Below are positions 45,982 through 54,610 of a DNA stretch of 64,000 nucleotides, one piece after another (position 1 is the stretch's first letter; each line of letters begins with the position of its first letter). Origin of the DNA: Xanthobacter agilis (GTDB lineage: Bacteria; Pseudomonadota; Alphaproteobacteria; Rhizobiales; Xanthobacteraceae); assembly GCF_021730435.1 (NCBI RefSeq), contig NZ_JABWGX010000012.1:62001-126000 (forward strand). Reading direction: 5' to 3'. Below the pieces are notes generated by a model. That model did not search any database. It saw only the letters and a program-made list of their open reading frames with translations, and had not been told where the DNA came from. A program made the position numbers and the translations under genes.

Positions 45982-46285
45982 CGTGTGCGCGGATGCCCAC
46001 CGCGCGCCGTCCCCCATCCGGCTCGTGCGGAGATGCCCTTGCCGCCGCCGTGGCGGCGTGCGATGACATCCCGATGCGGCTGGGATCAGGTGACGTAGGG
46101 TCCGATGGGCATGTCCCCGGGCTCCTGCGGGGCGGGACCATTGAAACCTCCGCCCGCGTTCGCTATAGGGGCCGTCAACTATCCTAAGGCCGTCCGGCCG
46201 CACTTCGGCCGTGGCCGTCTGCGGCACGCCGCCCGCACCCGGCGGGTGCGGCGGGGAACGGCCAGCACACGAGAGGCGTCAGTCC
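45982..46285. other. Interval with the acpXL promoter and leader
   Basis: 304 bases. No gene. Contains the promoter at 46141-46169 and, between it and acpXL, GC-rich inverted repeats (for example CCGCACCC around 46245 pairing with GGGTGCGG) that could structure the leader. Confidence 0.6.
46141..46169 (+). promoter_or_regulatory. Sigma70-type promoter of the acpXL-lpxXL cluster
   Basis: TTGAAA (46141-46146), a 17-base spacer and TATAGG (46164-46169). Transcription starting near 46176 gives a leader of about 110 bases before acpXL. Confidence 0.7.
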
Positions 46286-46567
46286 ATGTCTTCCACGTTC
46301 GACACGGTGGCCAACATCATCGCGGAAACGTGCGATATCCCGCGGGACACCATCACGCCGGACAGCCACTCCATCGACGATCTGGGGATCGACAGCCTCG
46401 ACTTCCTCGATATCGCCTTCGCCATCGACAAGGCGTTCGGCATCAAGCTGCCGCTCGAGCAGTGGACCCAGGAAGTGAACGACGGCAAGGCCACGACCGA
46501 GCAGTATTTCGTGCTCAAGAATCTGTGCGCGCGCATCGACGAGTTGGTCGCTGCCAAAGCCGCGTGA
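46286..46567 (+). CDS. acpXL: Acyl carrier protein AcpXL
   Basis: A 93-aa acyl carrier protein. The phosphopantetheine Ser is in [19 protein letters not shown] (seen as GIDSLDFLD), and the extended [19 protein letters not shown] and C-terminal [14 protein letters not shown] distinguish AcpXL from housekeeping AcpP. In rhizobia AcpXL carries the 26- to 28-carbon hydroxylated fatty acid destined for lipid A. It heads the VLCFA cluster, 15 bases before fabZXL, and a clear promoter lies upstream. The ATG at 46286 has GAGAGG upstream. Confidence 0.95.
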   Translation: MSSTFDTVANIIAETCDIPRDTITPDSHSIDDLGIDSLDFLDIAFAIDKAFGIKLPLEQWTQEVNDGKATTEQYFVLKNLCARIDELVAAKAA

Positions 46568-46582
46568 GACCGGACGGAGCTG

Positions 46583-47056
46583 ATGCGTCCTGAAGTCTTC
46601 AAGATGATCGACCGGGTCGTCTCCATCGACCCCTCGCTCAATAAAATCCACTGCCAGGGTCTGGTGCCGCAGGAGAGCTCCATCTTCGAGGGGCATTTCC
46701 CGGGCCATCCCATCATGCCCGGCGTGCTCCTCATCGAGGCGATGGCGCAATCCACCGGATGGCTCATCCTGGCGCGCAACCGCTTCGAGAAGATGCCCTT
46801 CCTCGCCACCGTGAAGGAGGGCAAGCTGCGCACCTTCGTGGTTCCAGGCCAGAATCTCGATTTGTATTCCGAGATCCTGCATGAGGGTTCCGGATTTGTC
46901 GTGGCCCGCACCCAGGGTTCGATCGACGGCAAGCTGATCTGCTCCGCCGAACTCACCTTCCGCGTGCTGCCGTGGCCGGAAGGCAAGATGAAGGCGGTAG
47001 TTATGAAGGTGGCCGAGCACGTGTCCTTTCCCCTGACGGAATTTGTCGATGCCTGA
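46583..47056 (+). CDS. fabZXL: 3-hydroxyacyl-ACP dehydratase FabZ-like (VLCFA pathway)
   Basis: A 157-aa hot-dog-fold dehydratase. The catalytic His is in the classic EGHFPGHPIMPGVLLIEAMAQ region, seen as FEGHFPGHPIMPGVL, although the usual downstream Glu region reads LLIEAMAQSTGW. It should dehydrate 3-hydroxyacyl-AcpXL during VLCFA elongation. It is immediately downstream of acpXL, and its stop codon overlaps the fabF2XL start by 8 bases, which implies translational coupling. Confidence 0.93.
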   Translation: MRPEVFKMIDRVVSIDPSLNKIHCQGLVPQESSIFEGHFPGHPIMPGVLLIEAMAQSTGWLILARNRFEKMPFLATVKEGKLRTFVVPGQNLDLYSEILHEGSGFVVARTQGSIDGKLICSAELTFRVLPWPEGKMKAVVMKVAEHVSFPLTEFVDA

Positions 47057-48236
47057 TACACGCGCCGCACGGCGTGAGGTCTGGATCACGGGCATCGGCC
47101 TCGTGTCCTCCCTGGGTGAGGGCCTTGAGGCCCATTGGGAAGCTCTGACCAACGGTCAGGCTCCCATCACCGACGCGACGACCTTCGCGCCCTACGTGGT
47201 GCATCCCCTGGTCAAGGTGAGCTTCGATTCGCAGATCCCCAAGAAGGGCGATCAGCGGCAGATGGAGCCCTGGCAGCGCATCGGCACCTATGCGGCCGGC
47301 CTCGCGCTCGAAGCGGCTGGCATCGCCAAGAACACCGAAATCCTGTCCAAGACCGACATGATCGTGGCGGCCGGCGGCGGCGAACGCGATTTCGCCGTGG
47401 ATGCCGCGATCCTCAACGATCTGTCCACCTCCAACGATCCCGGCCGCATGCTCAACGAGCGCCTGCTGTCGGACCTGCGGCCCACGCTGTCGCTGGCGCA
47501 GCTCTCCAACCTGCTGGCCGGCAACATCTCCATCGTGCACGGGGTCACGGGCTCGTCCCGCACCTTCATGGGCGAGGAAAGCGCGGGGGTGGAGGCGGTG
47601 CGCATCGCCCATGCCCGCATCGCCTCGAACCAGAGCGAGATCGGCCTCGTGGGCGGCGCCTACAATGCCGAGCGCGAAGACACGCTGCTCCTCAATGACC
47701 TGGACGATTTCTGCCTGAAGGGCGAATTCCGCCCGGTCTTCTCCAAGCCCGAGCCCGGCATCGCCGCCGGCTCCATGGGCGCCTTCCTGGTGCTCGAATC
47801 GCCCGAGCACGCCAAGGCACGCGGCGCGACCCCCATCGCCAAGCTGTCCGGCGTCTGGTCGGAACGGGCGCGGCGCCAGGTGGAAGGGGCGCTGGGCGAC
47901 AAGGTGCGCGCGCTGCTCGCGACCGTCGGCGCCGACGGGGCGAACGCCATCATCTCCTGCGCCACCGGCGCACGGGATGCCACGACCCCCGAGGCGGAGG
48001 CCCTCGCCGCCACCGGACGACCGGTGCGCGCGGTGTCGAACCGCCTGGGCCACGGCTTCGAGGCCCAGTTCATCGCCGGGCTCGCCCTCGGCGCGCTGTG
48101 CGTGTCGAAGGGGGCGCTTTATCCGGCCCTGGCGGGTGATCCGCTGGAGACGGCGGGCGCGGGGGTCTCTCGCGTGGTGGTCACCTCGGTGGGCCACTGG
48201 CGCGGCGAGGGCGCCGGCGTGGTGGAAAAGATCTGA
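47049..48236 (+). CDS. fabF2XL: Degenerate beta-ketoacyl synthase FabF2XL, probably a chain-length-factor-like partner
   Basis: A 395-aa thiolase-fold ketosynthase homologue in the rhizobial VLCFA cluster position. The catalytic triad is not intact. Where active enzymes have TACASG, it has VTGSSRTFMG, so the nucleophilic Cys is Ser. Where they have NAHGTST, it has SCATGARDATT, so His is Thr. The NKxxxGH region reads NRLGHGFEAQF: Lys is replaced while the second His is kept. It therefore probably cannot condense alone and may pair with FabF1XL as KS-beta subunits do in type II polyketide synthases. The start is the ATG at 47049, overlapping fabZXL. Confidence 0.88.
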   Translation: MPDTRAARREVWITGIGLVSSLGEGLEAHWEALTNGQAPITDATTFAPYVVHPLVKVSFDSQIPKKGDQRQMEPWQRIGTYAAGLALEAAGIAKNTEILSKTDMIVAAGGGERDFAVDAAILNDLSTSNDPGRMLNERLLSDLRPTLSLAQLSNLLAGNISIVHGVTGSSRTFMGEESAGVEAVRIAHARIASNQSEIGLVGGAYNAEREDTLLLNDLDDFCLKGEFRPVFSKPEPGIAAGSMGAFLVLESPEHAKARGATPIAKLSGVWSERARRQVEGALGDKVRALLATVGADGANAIISCATGARDATTPEAEALAATGRPVRAVSNRLGHGFEAQFIAGLALGALCVSKGALYPALAGDPLETAGAGVSRVVVTSVGHWRGEGAGVVEKI

Positions 48237-48240
48237 GCAC

Positions 48241-48258
48241 GCCCGGCCCCGGCCGGGC
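48241..48258. repeat. Short inverted repeat inside the VLCFA cluster
   Basis: GCCCGGCC-CC-GGCCGGGC, a perfect 8-bp-arm palindrome 5 bases after the fabF2XL stop. It starts a 283-base gap, the largest within the cluster. It could act as an attenuator or an RNA-processing site. Confidence 0.5.
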
Positions 48259-48519
48259 CATCACGCCAAACACGCCCGGTCCGGTCGAGGCCCTTCGCTC
48301 GCCCACCGGGCGCTTTCGCGTTTCAACGCCCCGGTGGAGATGCGGCTCCACGGCGGGCGAAGCTTCATTGGCCGTGCATTTACCTTGTGCGCGGCTTCGG
48401 CGTATTTTCCGGCGACATCGGCCGCCGGCCGCGTGCCGGATATGCGGGTCGCGCCGGGCCGAACACGCCATCCACGGGCGCCTCGGGGCGGGCGCACCTC
48501 GAATTGGGGGAGCCGCGAC

Positions 48520-49803
48520 ATGACGCAGGCGCATTTGGACAAGTTCGGACGACCCATCGTCGTCGTCACCGGCATCGGCATCGTCACCTCGCTCGGCCAG
48601 GGCAAGGACGACAACTGGCGGCGCCTGACGGCGGGCGAATCGGGCATCCACACCATCACCCGCTTCCCCATCGCGGGCATGCGCACCACCATCGCCGGCA
48701 CGGTGGACTTCCTGTTCGAGGGCCGCGTTCCCGCGCCCGACCTGTCGGAGAAGCTCGCCACCCTGGCGGCGGAGGAGGCCATCGCGGAGGCTTCCATCGG
48801 CACGCCCGGCGATTTCCCCGGCCCCCTGTTCGCGGCCGTGCCGCCGGTGGAGCTGGAATGGCCGGAGCGTCGGCAGATCGCCGATGCGGTGGGTCATTAC
48901 CCCATCGTCTATCATGACCTGCTGGCGGCGGCCGATTCGGGCAAGTTCCGCCCCTGGCACGAGCGCTTCCTGTTCGGCTCGGTGGCCGACCGGCTCGCCG
49001 ACCGTTTTGGCACGCGAGGGCAGCCCATCTCGCTCTCCACCGCCTGCGCTTCCGGCGCCACCGCCATCCAGCTCGGCGTCGAGGCCATCCGCCGCGGCGA
49101 CACCGAAGTGGCGCTCTCGCTCGGCACGGACGGCTCGGTGCATCCGGAAGCGCTCATCCGCTTCTCGCTGCTGTCGGCCCTGACCACAGCCAATGACAAG
49201 CCGGCAGAGGCCGCCCGCCCGTTCGCCAAGAATCGCGACGGCTTTGTGATGGCCGAGGGCGCTGCGGCCTTGGTGCTGGAAAGCTATGCCCACGCGGTGG
49301 CGCGCGGCGCCAAGATCCTGGGCGTGCTGGAAGGCTGCGGCGAGATGGCGGACAATTTCCACCGCACCCGCTCCAATCCGGATGGCCGCCCCATCATCGG
49401 CTGCATGCGCAACGCCTTCGCCGACGCGGGCATCACGCCGGACGACGTGGACTACATCAACGCCCACGGCACCTCGACCCCCGAGAACGACCGCATGGAA
49501 TATGTGGGGATGAAGGGCGTGTTCGGCGAGGAGAAGCTGGCCAGGACCCCCATCTCCTCCAACAAATCCATGATCGGCCACACCCTGACGGCGGCTGGGG
49601 CGATCGAGGCGGCGGTGTCGCTGCTCACCATCGCCAATGGCCGCATTCCGCCCACCATCAACTACAATATCCCGGACCCCGCCATTCCCCTGGACGTGGT
49701 GCCCAATGTGGCTCGCGACGCGACGGTGCGGCGCGTGATCTCCAATTCGTTCGGGTTCGGCGGCCAGAACGTGTGTCTGGTGCTGGCCGGCGAGCCGGCC
49801 TGA
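48520..49803 (+). CDS. fabF1XL: Beta-ketoacyl-ACP synthase FabF1XL (VLCFA pathway)
   Basis: A 427-aa KAS II-like enzyme with an intact Cys-His-His triad: Cys in STACASGATAIQ, His in YINAHGTSTPEND and Lys/His in SNKSMIGHTLTAAGA. It should perform the condensations that extend AcpXL-bound acyl chains beyond the normal C18 limit. The ATG at 48520 (MTQAHLDKFGRPIVVV) follows GGGGGAG. It may act as a heterodimer with the degenerate FabF2XL encoded just upstream. Confidence 0.93.
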   Translation: MTQAHLDKFGRPIVVVTGIGIVTSLGQGKDDNWRRLTAGESGIHTITRFPIAGMRTTIAGTVDFLFEGRVPAPDLSEKLATLAAEEAIAEASIGTPGDFPGPLFAAVPPVELEWPERRQIADAVGHYPIVYHDLLAAADSGKFRPWHERFLFGSVADRLADRFGTRGQPISLSTACASGATAIQLGVEAIRRGDTEVALSLGTDGSVHPEALIRFSLLSALTTANDKPAEAARPFAKNRDGFVMAEGAAALVLESYAHAVARGAKILGVLEGCGEMADNFHRTRSNPDGRPIIGCMRNAFADAGITPDDVDYINAHGTSTPENDRMEYVGMKGVFGEEKLARTPISSNKSMIGHTLTAAGAIEAAVSLLTIANGRIPPTINYNIPDPAIPLDVVPNVARDATVRRVISNSFGFGGQNVCLVLAGEPA

Positions 49804-49957
49804 GCCGGCGGCGCGGCCTCGATCCGATCGGGATCGTGCCACGGCGTCGGCCTGCGACGGTACGCACCGGGCGGGCCGTGGATCCCCGGCCGGCGGATGG
49901 CTATGACCTCTGCCTCCACTTCCGCTTCCATTTGCACCCTGCGCAGGATCCCGCGCC

Positions 49958-50731
49958 ATGACGGCTTCGCCCCATGCTTCGTCCAAGCCCATCCTCGTCA
50001 CCGGCGGCGGCCGGGGGCTCGGAGCCGCCATCGTGCGCCGGCTGGTGGAGGCGGGCCATCCCGTGACTTTCACCTACCGCTCGGCGGTGGCGGAAGCGGA
50101 AGCCCTGATGGCCGAGATCCGCGCCGCGCACCCGGAGGCGCAGCTATCCGCCTACGCCCTCGACCTCTCGGACCGCGCGGCGGTGGACACCCTCGCCCAG
50201 GCGCTGGAGGCCGGCCAGACTTGGTATGGCTTCTGCCACAATGCGGGGGCCTCCTACGACACGCTCGCCGCGATGATGGACCAGGACAAGGCGGAAGCGG
50301 TCATGCAGGTGAACCATTTCGCCTTCGCGCGCCTGTCGCGGGCCTTGGTGCGGCCGATGACGCGGGCGCGGGAGGGGCGGATCGTCGCCATCGGCTCGGT
50401 GGCCGCGCTCCAGGCCAATCCCGGCAACATCGCCTATGCCGCCTCCAAGGCCGCGCTGCTGGCCCATGTGCGTGGGCTCGCCATCGAGACCGCCCGGCGC
50501 GGGGTGACGGTGAATTATGTCGCGCCCGGCTTCATCGATACCGCCATGCTGGAGAAGTACGCGGACTATCGCGCGAAGATGGAGGCGCAGATTCCCGCCG
50601 GCCGGTTCGCGACGCCCGATGACGTGGCGCAGGTGGTGGCCTTCCTCTTCTCCCCTGGCGCGGGCTATATGACCGGCGCGGTCCTGCCGGTGGATGGCGG
50701 GTTGACCGCATCCCTGCCCGCCCACCGCTGA
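49958..50731 (+). CDS. SDR family 3-oxoacyl-ACP reductase (FabG-like) within the VLCFA cluster
   Basis: A 257-aa short-chain dehydrogenase. The cofactor motif TGGGRGLG is near residues 15-22 and the catalytic Ser-Tyr-Lys (S147, Y160, K164) lies in IVAIGSVAALQ and NIAYAASKAALLAH. The C-terminus GAGYMTGAVLPVDGG is FabG-like. Between fabF1XL and adh2XL it plausibly provides the ketoreduction of VLCFA elongation. The cluster described in Rhizobium goes straight from fabF1XL to adh2XL as I recall it, so this is an added gene. It ends 22 bases before adh2XL. Confidence 0.87.
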   Translation: MTASPHASSKPILVTGGGRGLGAAIVRRLVEAGHPVTFTYRSAVAEAEALMAEIRAAHPEAQLSAYALDLSDRAAVDTLAQALEAGQTWYGFCHNAGASYDTLAAMMDQDKAEAVMQVNHFAFARLSRALVRPMTRAREGRIVAIGSVAALQANPGNIAYAASKAALLAHVRGLAIETARRGVTVNYVAPGFIDTAMLEKYADYRAKMEAQIPAGRFATPDDVAQVVAFLFSPGAGYMTGAVLPVDGGLTASLPAHR

Positions 50732-50753
50732 CCTGAAACATAAGAGAACAAGA

Positions 50754-51776
50754 ATGCGTGGCCTCCAACTCGTCTCCGACCGCAAGCTCGAACTCGTCAC
50801 CCTGCCCGAGCCCGAGGCGCCCGGCGCCGGCGAGGTGCAGATCCGCGTGAAGGCGCTGGCGCTCAACCATATCGACGTGTGGGGCTGGCGCGGCATGGCC
50901 TTCGCCAAGCGCAAGATGCCGCTGGTGGTGGGCGCCGAGGCGGCGGGCGAGATCGTGGCCCTGGGTGCCGACGTGCGCGGGCTGAAGGTGGGCCAGACGG
51001 TCGCCATGTACGGCGCCATGACCTGCGGCCACTGCAAGAACTGTCTCGCGGGACGCGACAACCTGTGCGAGAACGTGGGCGGCGTGCTCGGCTTCCACAT
51101 CGACGGCTTCGCCCGCGACATCATCAACATGCCCGAGCGGCTGGTGATCCCCGCACCCGACGGCATCGCCTTCGAGGAGGCGGCCTGCGCCGGCATCACC
51201 TTCTCCACCGTCGAGCACATGCTGTTCGACAATGCCAAGCTGGAGAGCGGCGAAACCGTGCTGGTGCACGCGGGCGGCTCGGGCATCGGCTCGGCCGCCA
51301 TCCGTCTGGCCAAGGATGTGGGCGCCATGGTCATCACCACCGTGGGCGACGACGAGAAGGCCGAGAAGGCCAAGGCGCTGGGCGCCGACCACGTCATCAA
51401 CTACCGCAAGGATCGCTTCGAGCACGAGGTGCGCAAGATCACCAAGAAGGTGGGCGTGGACGTGGTGTTCGAGCATGTGGGCGCCGACACCTGGAACGCC
51501 TCCCTGCTCTCCATGAAGCCGGGGGCGCGGCTCGTCACCTGCGGCTCCACCTCGGGTGTGAGCGTGCAGATGAATTTGATGCAGTTGTTCCAGCGCCAGT
51601 ACAAGATTTTCGGCTCGTTCGGCGCCACCATCCGCAACGTATCCGAGGGCCTGGAGAAGATGGGGCGCGGCGTCAAGCCGGTGATCGACACCGTGGTGCC
51701 GCTGGAGAATTTCAACGAGGGGCTGGAGCGCCTGGAGAGCCGGCGCGTGTTCGGCAAGATCGTCGTGAAGTTCTGA
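50754..51776 (+). CDS. adh2XL: Zinc-binding MDR alcohol dehydrogenase-like protein Adh2XL
   Basis: A 340-aa medium-chain dehydrogenase/reductase. The four structural-zinc Cys (91, 94, 97, 105) are in CGHCKNCLAGRDNLC. The cofactor domain has VLVHAGGSGIGSAAIRLAK (split at HAGGSGIGSAA). The position of the catalytic-zinc Cys is occupied by Asn (ALNHIDVWGWRG), as in enoyl-reductase-like MDRs. In the VLCFA cluster it may act as the enoyl-ACP reductase or in setting the omega-1 oxygen; neither is proven. The ATG is 22 bases after the SDR stop. Confidence 0.9.
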   Translation: MRGLQLVSDRKLELVTLPEPEAPGAGEVQIRVKALALNHIDVWGWRGMAFAKRKMPLVVGAEAAGEIVALGADVRGLKVGQTVAMYGAMTCGHCKNCLAGRDNLCENVGGVLGFHIDGFARDIINMPERLVIPAPDGIAFEEAACAGITFSTVEHMLFDNAKLESGETVLVHAGGSGIGSAAIRLAKDVGAMVITTVGDDEKAEKAKALGADHVINYRKDRFEHEVRKITKKVGVDVVFEHVGADTWNASLLSMKPGARLVTCGSTSGVSVQMNLMQLFQRQYKIFGSFGATIRNVSEGLEKMGRGVKPVIDTVVPLENFNEGLERLESRRVFGKIVVKF

Positions 51777-51925
51777 CCTCGCGGGGCACACCGGCGGCGC
51801 CGGGCGCGGACCATGCCCATCGGCTCCGCCGTTCGCCGCCCGGCCGCTTGCCCTTCCACCCCTCCGCCCCCCGACCCTCCGAGCCCCGATCCGCCGTGCC
51901 GAAGCCGAAGAAGAAGCCGAAGAAG

Positions 51926-52843
51926 ATGCTCCGCCGCATCACGACCCATCTGCGCGCCTTCCTGGCGCCGGTGGCGGAAGCGATCGTGGGCGGCTATGTG
52001 CGCTTCTCCATCTGGTGGCTCAGGCTGTGGCCGCTGTGGCTGTCCTCGGGGGGCATGGCGTTCTGGGCGCGGCTGCTTGGTCCCTTCTTCCCGGTGAGCA
52101 ACACCGCCCGGCGCAATCTGAAGGCGGCCTTCCCCGAGAAGAGCCCGGCCGAGATCGAACGCATCGTGCGCGGGGTCTGGGGCAACATGGGCCGCCTCAC
52201 GGCCGATTTCGCCCAACAGGACCGCCTGTGGGACTACGATCCCGCCCATCCCGGCGCGGGCCGTATCGAGGTGAAGGGCGCGGACATCTTCGCGCGCCTG
52301 CGCGATGACGGCCGGCCCGCCCTGTTCTTCACGGCCCACACCGGCGACTGGGAATTGTGCGCCATCGCCGGCGCCCAATTCGGCGTGCCGGGCGGGGTGC
52401 TCTACCGCGCACCCAACAACAAGAAGGCCGCCGCGCTGATCGAGGAGATGCGCGCGGGAACCATGCCCGGCCTCATCCGCGCCGGACGCGACGCCGGGCG
52501 CCTCATGGCGCGCATGCTGGCGGACGGCCAGCACCTGGGGATGCTGATCGACCAATATTGGACCGGCGGCCCCGAAGTGGTATTTTTCGGCCGTCGTTGC
52601 GCCACCAATCCGACCCTTGCCCGATTGGCCCGGCAATTCGACTGTCCGGTGCATGGCATGCGTGTCATCCGCCTGCCGAATGCGCGCTTTAGGGTGGAGA
52701 TCACCGAGGAAGTGGAATTGCCGCGCGACGTGGACGGCAAGATCGATGTGGTGGGCGCCATGCAGGCGGTCACATTCATCATCGAGGGCTGGGTGCGCGA
52801 ATACCCAGAGCAATGGCTCTGGCTGCACCGCCGGTGGCGCTGA
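51926..52843 (+). CDS. lpxXL: Lipid A VLCFA acyltransferase LpxXL
   Basis: A 305-aa LpxL/HtrB-family acyltransferase that transfers the very-long-chain fatty acid from AcpXL onto lipid A. The catalytic HX4E motif is in FFTAHTGDWELCAIAG, and the N-terminus has a membrane helix near RFSIWWLRLWPLWLS. Gene order identifies it as LpxXL rather than LpxL. Two starts are possible: ATG at 51926, or GTG at 51896, which adds ten Lys/Pro-rich residues. Neither has a strong ribosome-binding site, and I prefer the ATG. It is the last gene of the cluster. Confidence 0.92.
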   Translation: MLRRITTHLRAFLAPVAEAIVGGYVRFSIWWLRLWPLWLSSGGMAFWARLLGPFFPVSNTARRNLKAAFPEKSPAEIERIVRGVWGNMGRLTADFAQQDRLWDYDPAHPGAGRIEVKGADIFARLRDDGRPALFFTAHTGDWELCAIAGAQFGVPGGVLYRAPNNKKAAALIEEMRAGTMPGLIRAGRDAGRLMARMLADGQHLGMLIDQYWTGGPEVVFFGRRCATNPTLARLARQFDCPVHGMRVIRLPNARFRVEITEEVELPRDVDGKIDVVGAMQAVTFIIEGWVREYPEQWLWLHRRWR

Positions 52844-53051
52844 CCTCCGAGCCGGGCACGCTGTGCAGGCATGCGGTGTTGGGAACACGAACACCCTTGA
52901 CGCATAAGGCTTTCACCGCAACATAGGGAAAACGCCATCGGTATCGGGAATGCGGTGACATCGATTTGCGGATCGGGGATCGAACCGGCCGGACTGAGGG
53001 TCTCGCGCCGACCGGTCCGGCGACTCCGGCGACAAAGAGACGGCGGCGGTG

Positions 53052-53999
53052 ATGCAAATCGTTCTGGTGGACTCCAGTCGCGTTTCCCTGAAGCTCATCA
53101 GCCAGATGCTTCAGTTTGCCGGACATGATGTGATTCCATTCTCCGATGGCGCGGCGGCCCTCGACTATCTGCGCGCGGGGCGCCCGATCGACGTGCTGAT
53201 GACCAGCTTCGAGCTGCCCCATGTGTCCGGCCTCGAATTGTGCTGGGAAGCGCGCCTCGTCTCGAATGAAGGGCACCCGCTGTATGTGATCGCCATGTCG
53301 TCCAACGTGGATGGCCAGCAGTTGGTCGAAGCGCTTGATTCCGGGGCGGACGACTTTGTGGCGAAGCCTCCGGTGCCGGCCGAGCTCTATGCGCGCCTGC
53401 GCGCCGCCGAACGGATGAACCAGGCCCGCCGCGAGCTGATTCGCCTCGCCACGGTGGATCCCCTCACCGAGCTTTTGAACCGCCGCGCCTTCTTCGAGCG
53501 GGCGCAGGCGGTGTGCCGCAACCACGGCCACGCCGGCCCGATTGCGATCGTGATGTTCGACATCGACCACTTCAAGAAAATCAACGACACCAAGGGGCAT
53601 GACGCTGGCGACTGCGTGCTGAAGGCGGTCGCGGCCGTGATGCGGCGCGAGCCCGGCCACGCCGCGCGGCTCGGCGGTGAGGAATTCGTCATCCTGCTGC
53701 CCGGCGCCTCCATCGCCGAAGCCTGGGAAACGGCCGAGCGCTTGCGCCACGCGGTCGCGGACCTCCAGGTCCCGATCCCGTCGGGGGGCACCGTAAGCGC
53801 CACCATTTCCCTTGGGGTCGCGCACTATCATACCGGGGAAACCGTGGACCTGTTCCTCAAGCACGCCGACGTCGCCCTCTACGCGGCCAAGACCGCCGGG
53901 CGCAACCGCACCGTGGTGGCGTCCATTTCTGCCCCCGCGTCTCACCCCTCGCCCCTCGATGGCGGCCATATCTCCCTTGCCCTTCCTGACCCGAGCTGA
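53052..53999 (+). CDS. Diguanylate cyclase with a degenerate receiver domain
   Basis: A 315-aa protein with an N-terminal response-regulator receiver fold (about residues 1-120) and a GGDEF domain (about 133-300). The cyclase site is GGEEF (208-212), with FDIDHFKKINDTKGHDAGD intact, so it should make c-di-GMP from GTP. The I-site RxxD is absent (REPG instead). In the receiver the phospho-acceptor Asp is Thr51 (LMTSFELPHVSG) and the acidic pair is reduced to one Asp (VDSSR), while Lys105 is kept. It therefore probably cannot be phosphorylated normally. Start ATG at 53052. Confidence 0.9.
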   Translation: MQIVLVDSSRVSLKLISQMLQFAGHDVIPFSDGAAALDYLRAGRPIDVLMTSFELPHVSGLELCWEARLVSNEGHPLYVIAMSSNVDGQQLVEALDSGADDFVAKPPVPAELYARLRAAERMNQARRELIRLATVDPLTELLNRRAFFERAQAVCRNHGHAGPIAIVMFDIDHFKKINDTKGHDAGDCVLKAVAAVMRREPGHAARLGGEEFVILLPGASIAEAWETAERLRHAVADLQVPIPSGGTVSATISLGVAHYHTGETVDLFLKHADVALYAAKTAGRNRTVVASISAPASHPSPLDGGHISLALPDPS

Positions 54000-54123
54000 G
54001 GGCGGCGCGCGTCCGTCGCGGCGTCGCCCGCGCCCGCGAATCGCCAAGCCGCGGCGCAGGGCCCTTGCCGACGCTGCGCCGATCCGATAAACGCGCCCTT
54101 TGCTTTTGTTGAGGATGATCGAA

Positions 54124-54606
54124 ATGGGTTCGCGGCCGGTGGCCGTCATCATGGGCAGCCAGTCCGATTGGGAGACCATGCGTCACGCGGTGGATACGCT
54201 CGCGGCGCTCGACATCCCTCATGACGCCTTGATCGTCTCCGCCCATCGCACGCCGGAGCGCATGTTCGACTTCGCCAAGGGCGCAAAGGCGGCCGGGTAC
54301 AAGGTCATCATCGCCGGTGCCGGCGGCGCGGCCCATCTGCCGGGCATGGTGGCGGCGCTCACCCCTTTGCCGGTTTTCGGCGTGCCGGTGGAATCAAAGG
54401 CCATGTCGGGCGTCGATAGTCTTTATTCCATCGTCCAGATGCCGGCCGGGGTGCCGGTCGGGACCCTGGCCATCGGCAAGGCCGGCGCGACCAATGCGGC
54501 GCTGCTCGCCGCCGCCGTGCTGGCCCTGAGCGACGATGGCCTCGACCGGCGCCTTGCCGAATGGCGCGCCGCGCGCACCGCGGCCGTGACGGAGCGTCCC
54601 GTCTGA
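54124..54606 (+). CDS. purE: N5-carboxyaminoimidazole ribonucleotide mutase PurE
   Basis: A 160-aa class I PurE that converts N5-CAIR to CAIR in purine synthesis. It starts [19 protein letters not shown] with the [13 protein letters not shown] substrate loop, then [29 protein letters not shown] and [13 protein letters not shown] choose the ATG at 54124, which has GAGG at suitable spacing; an in-frame ATG at 54115 is too close to it. The next gene, purK, follows after 4 bases. Confidence 0.96.
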   Translation: MGSRPVAVIMGSQSDWETMRHAVDTLAALDIPHDALIVSAHRTPERMFDFAKGAKAAGYKVIIAGAGGAAHLPGMVAALTPLPVFGVPVESKAMSGVDSLYSIVQMPAGVPVGTLAIGKAGATNAALLAAAVLALSDDGLDRRLAEWRAARTAAVTERPV

Positions 54607-54610
54607 CCCC

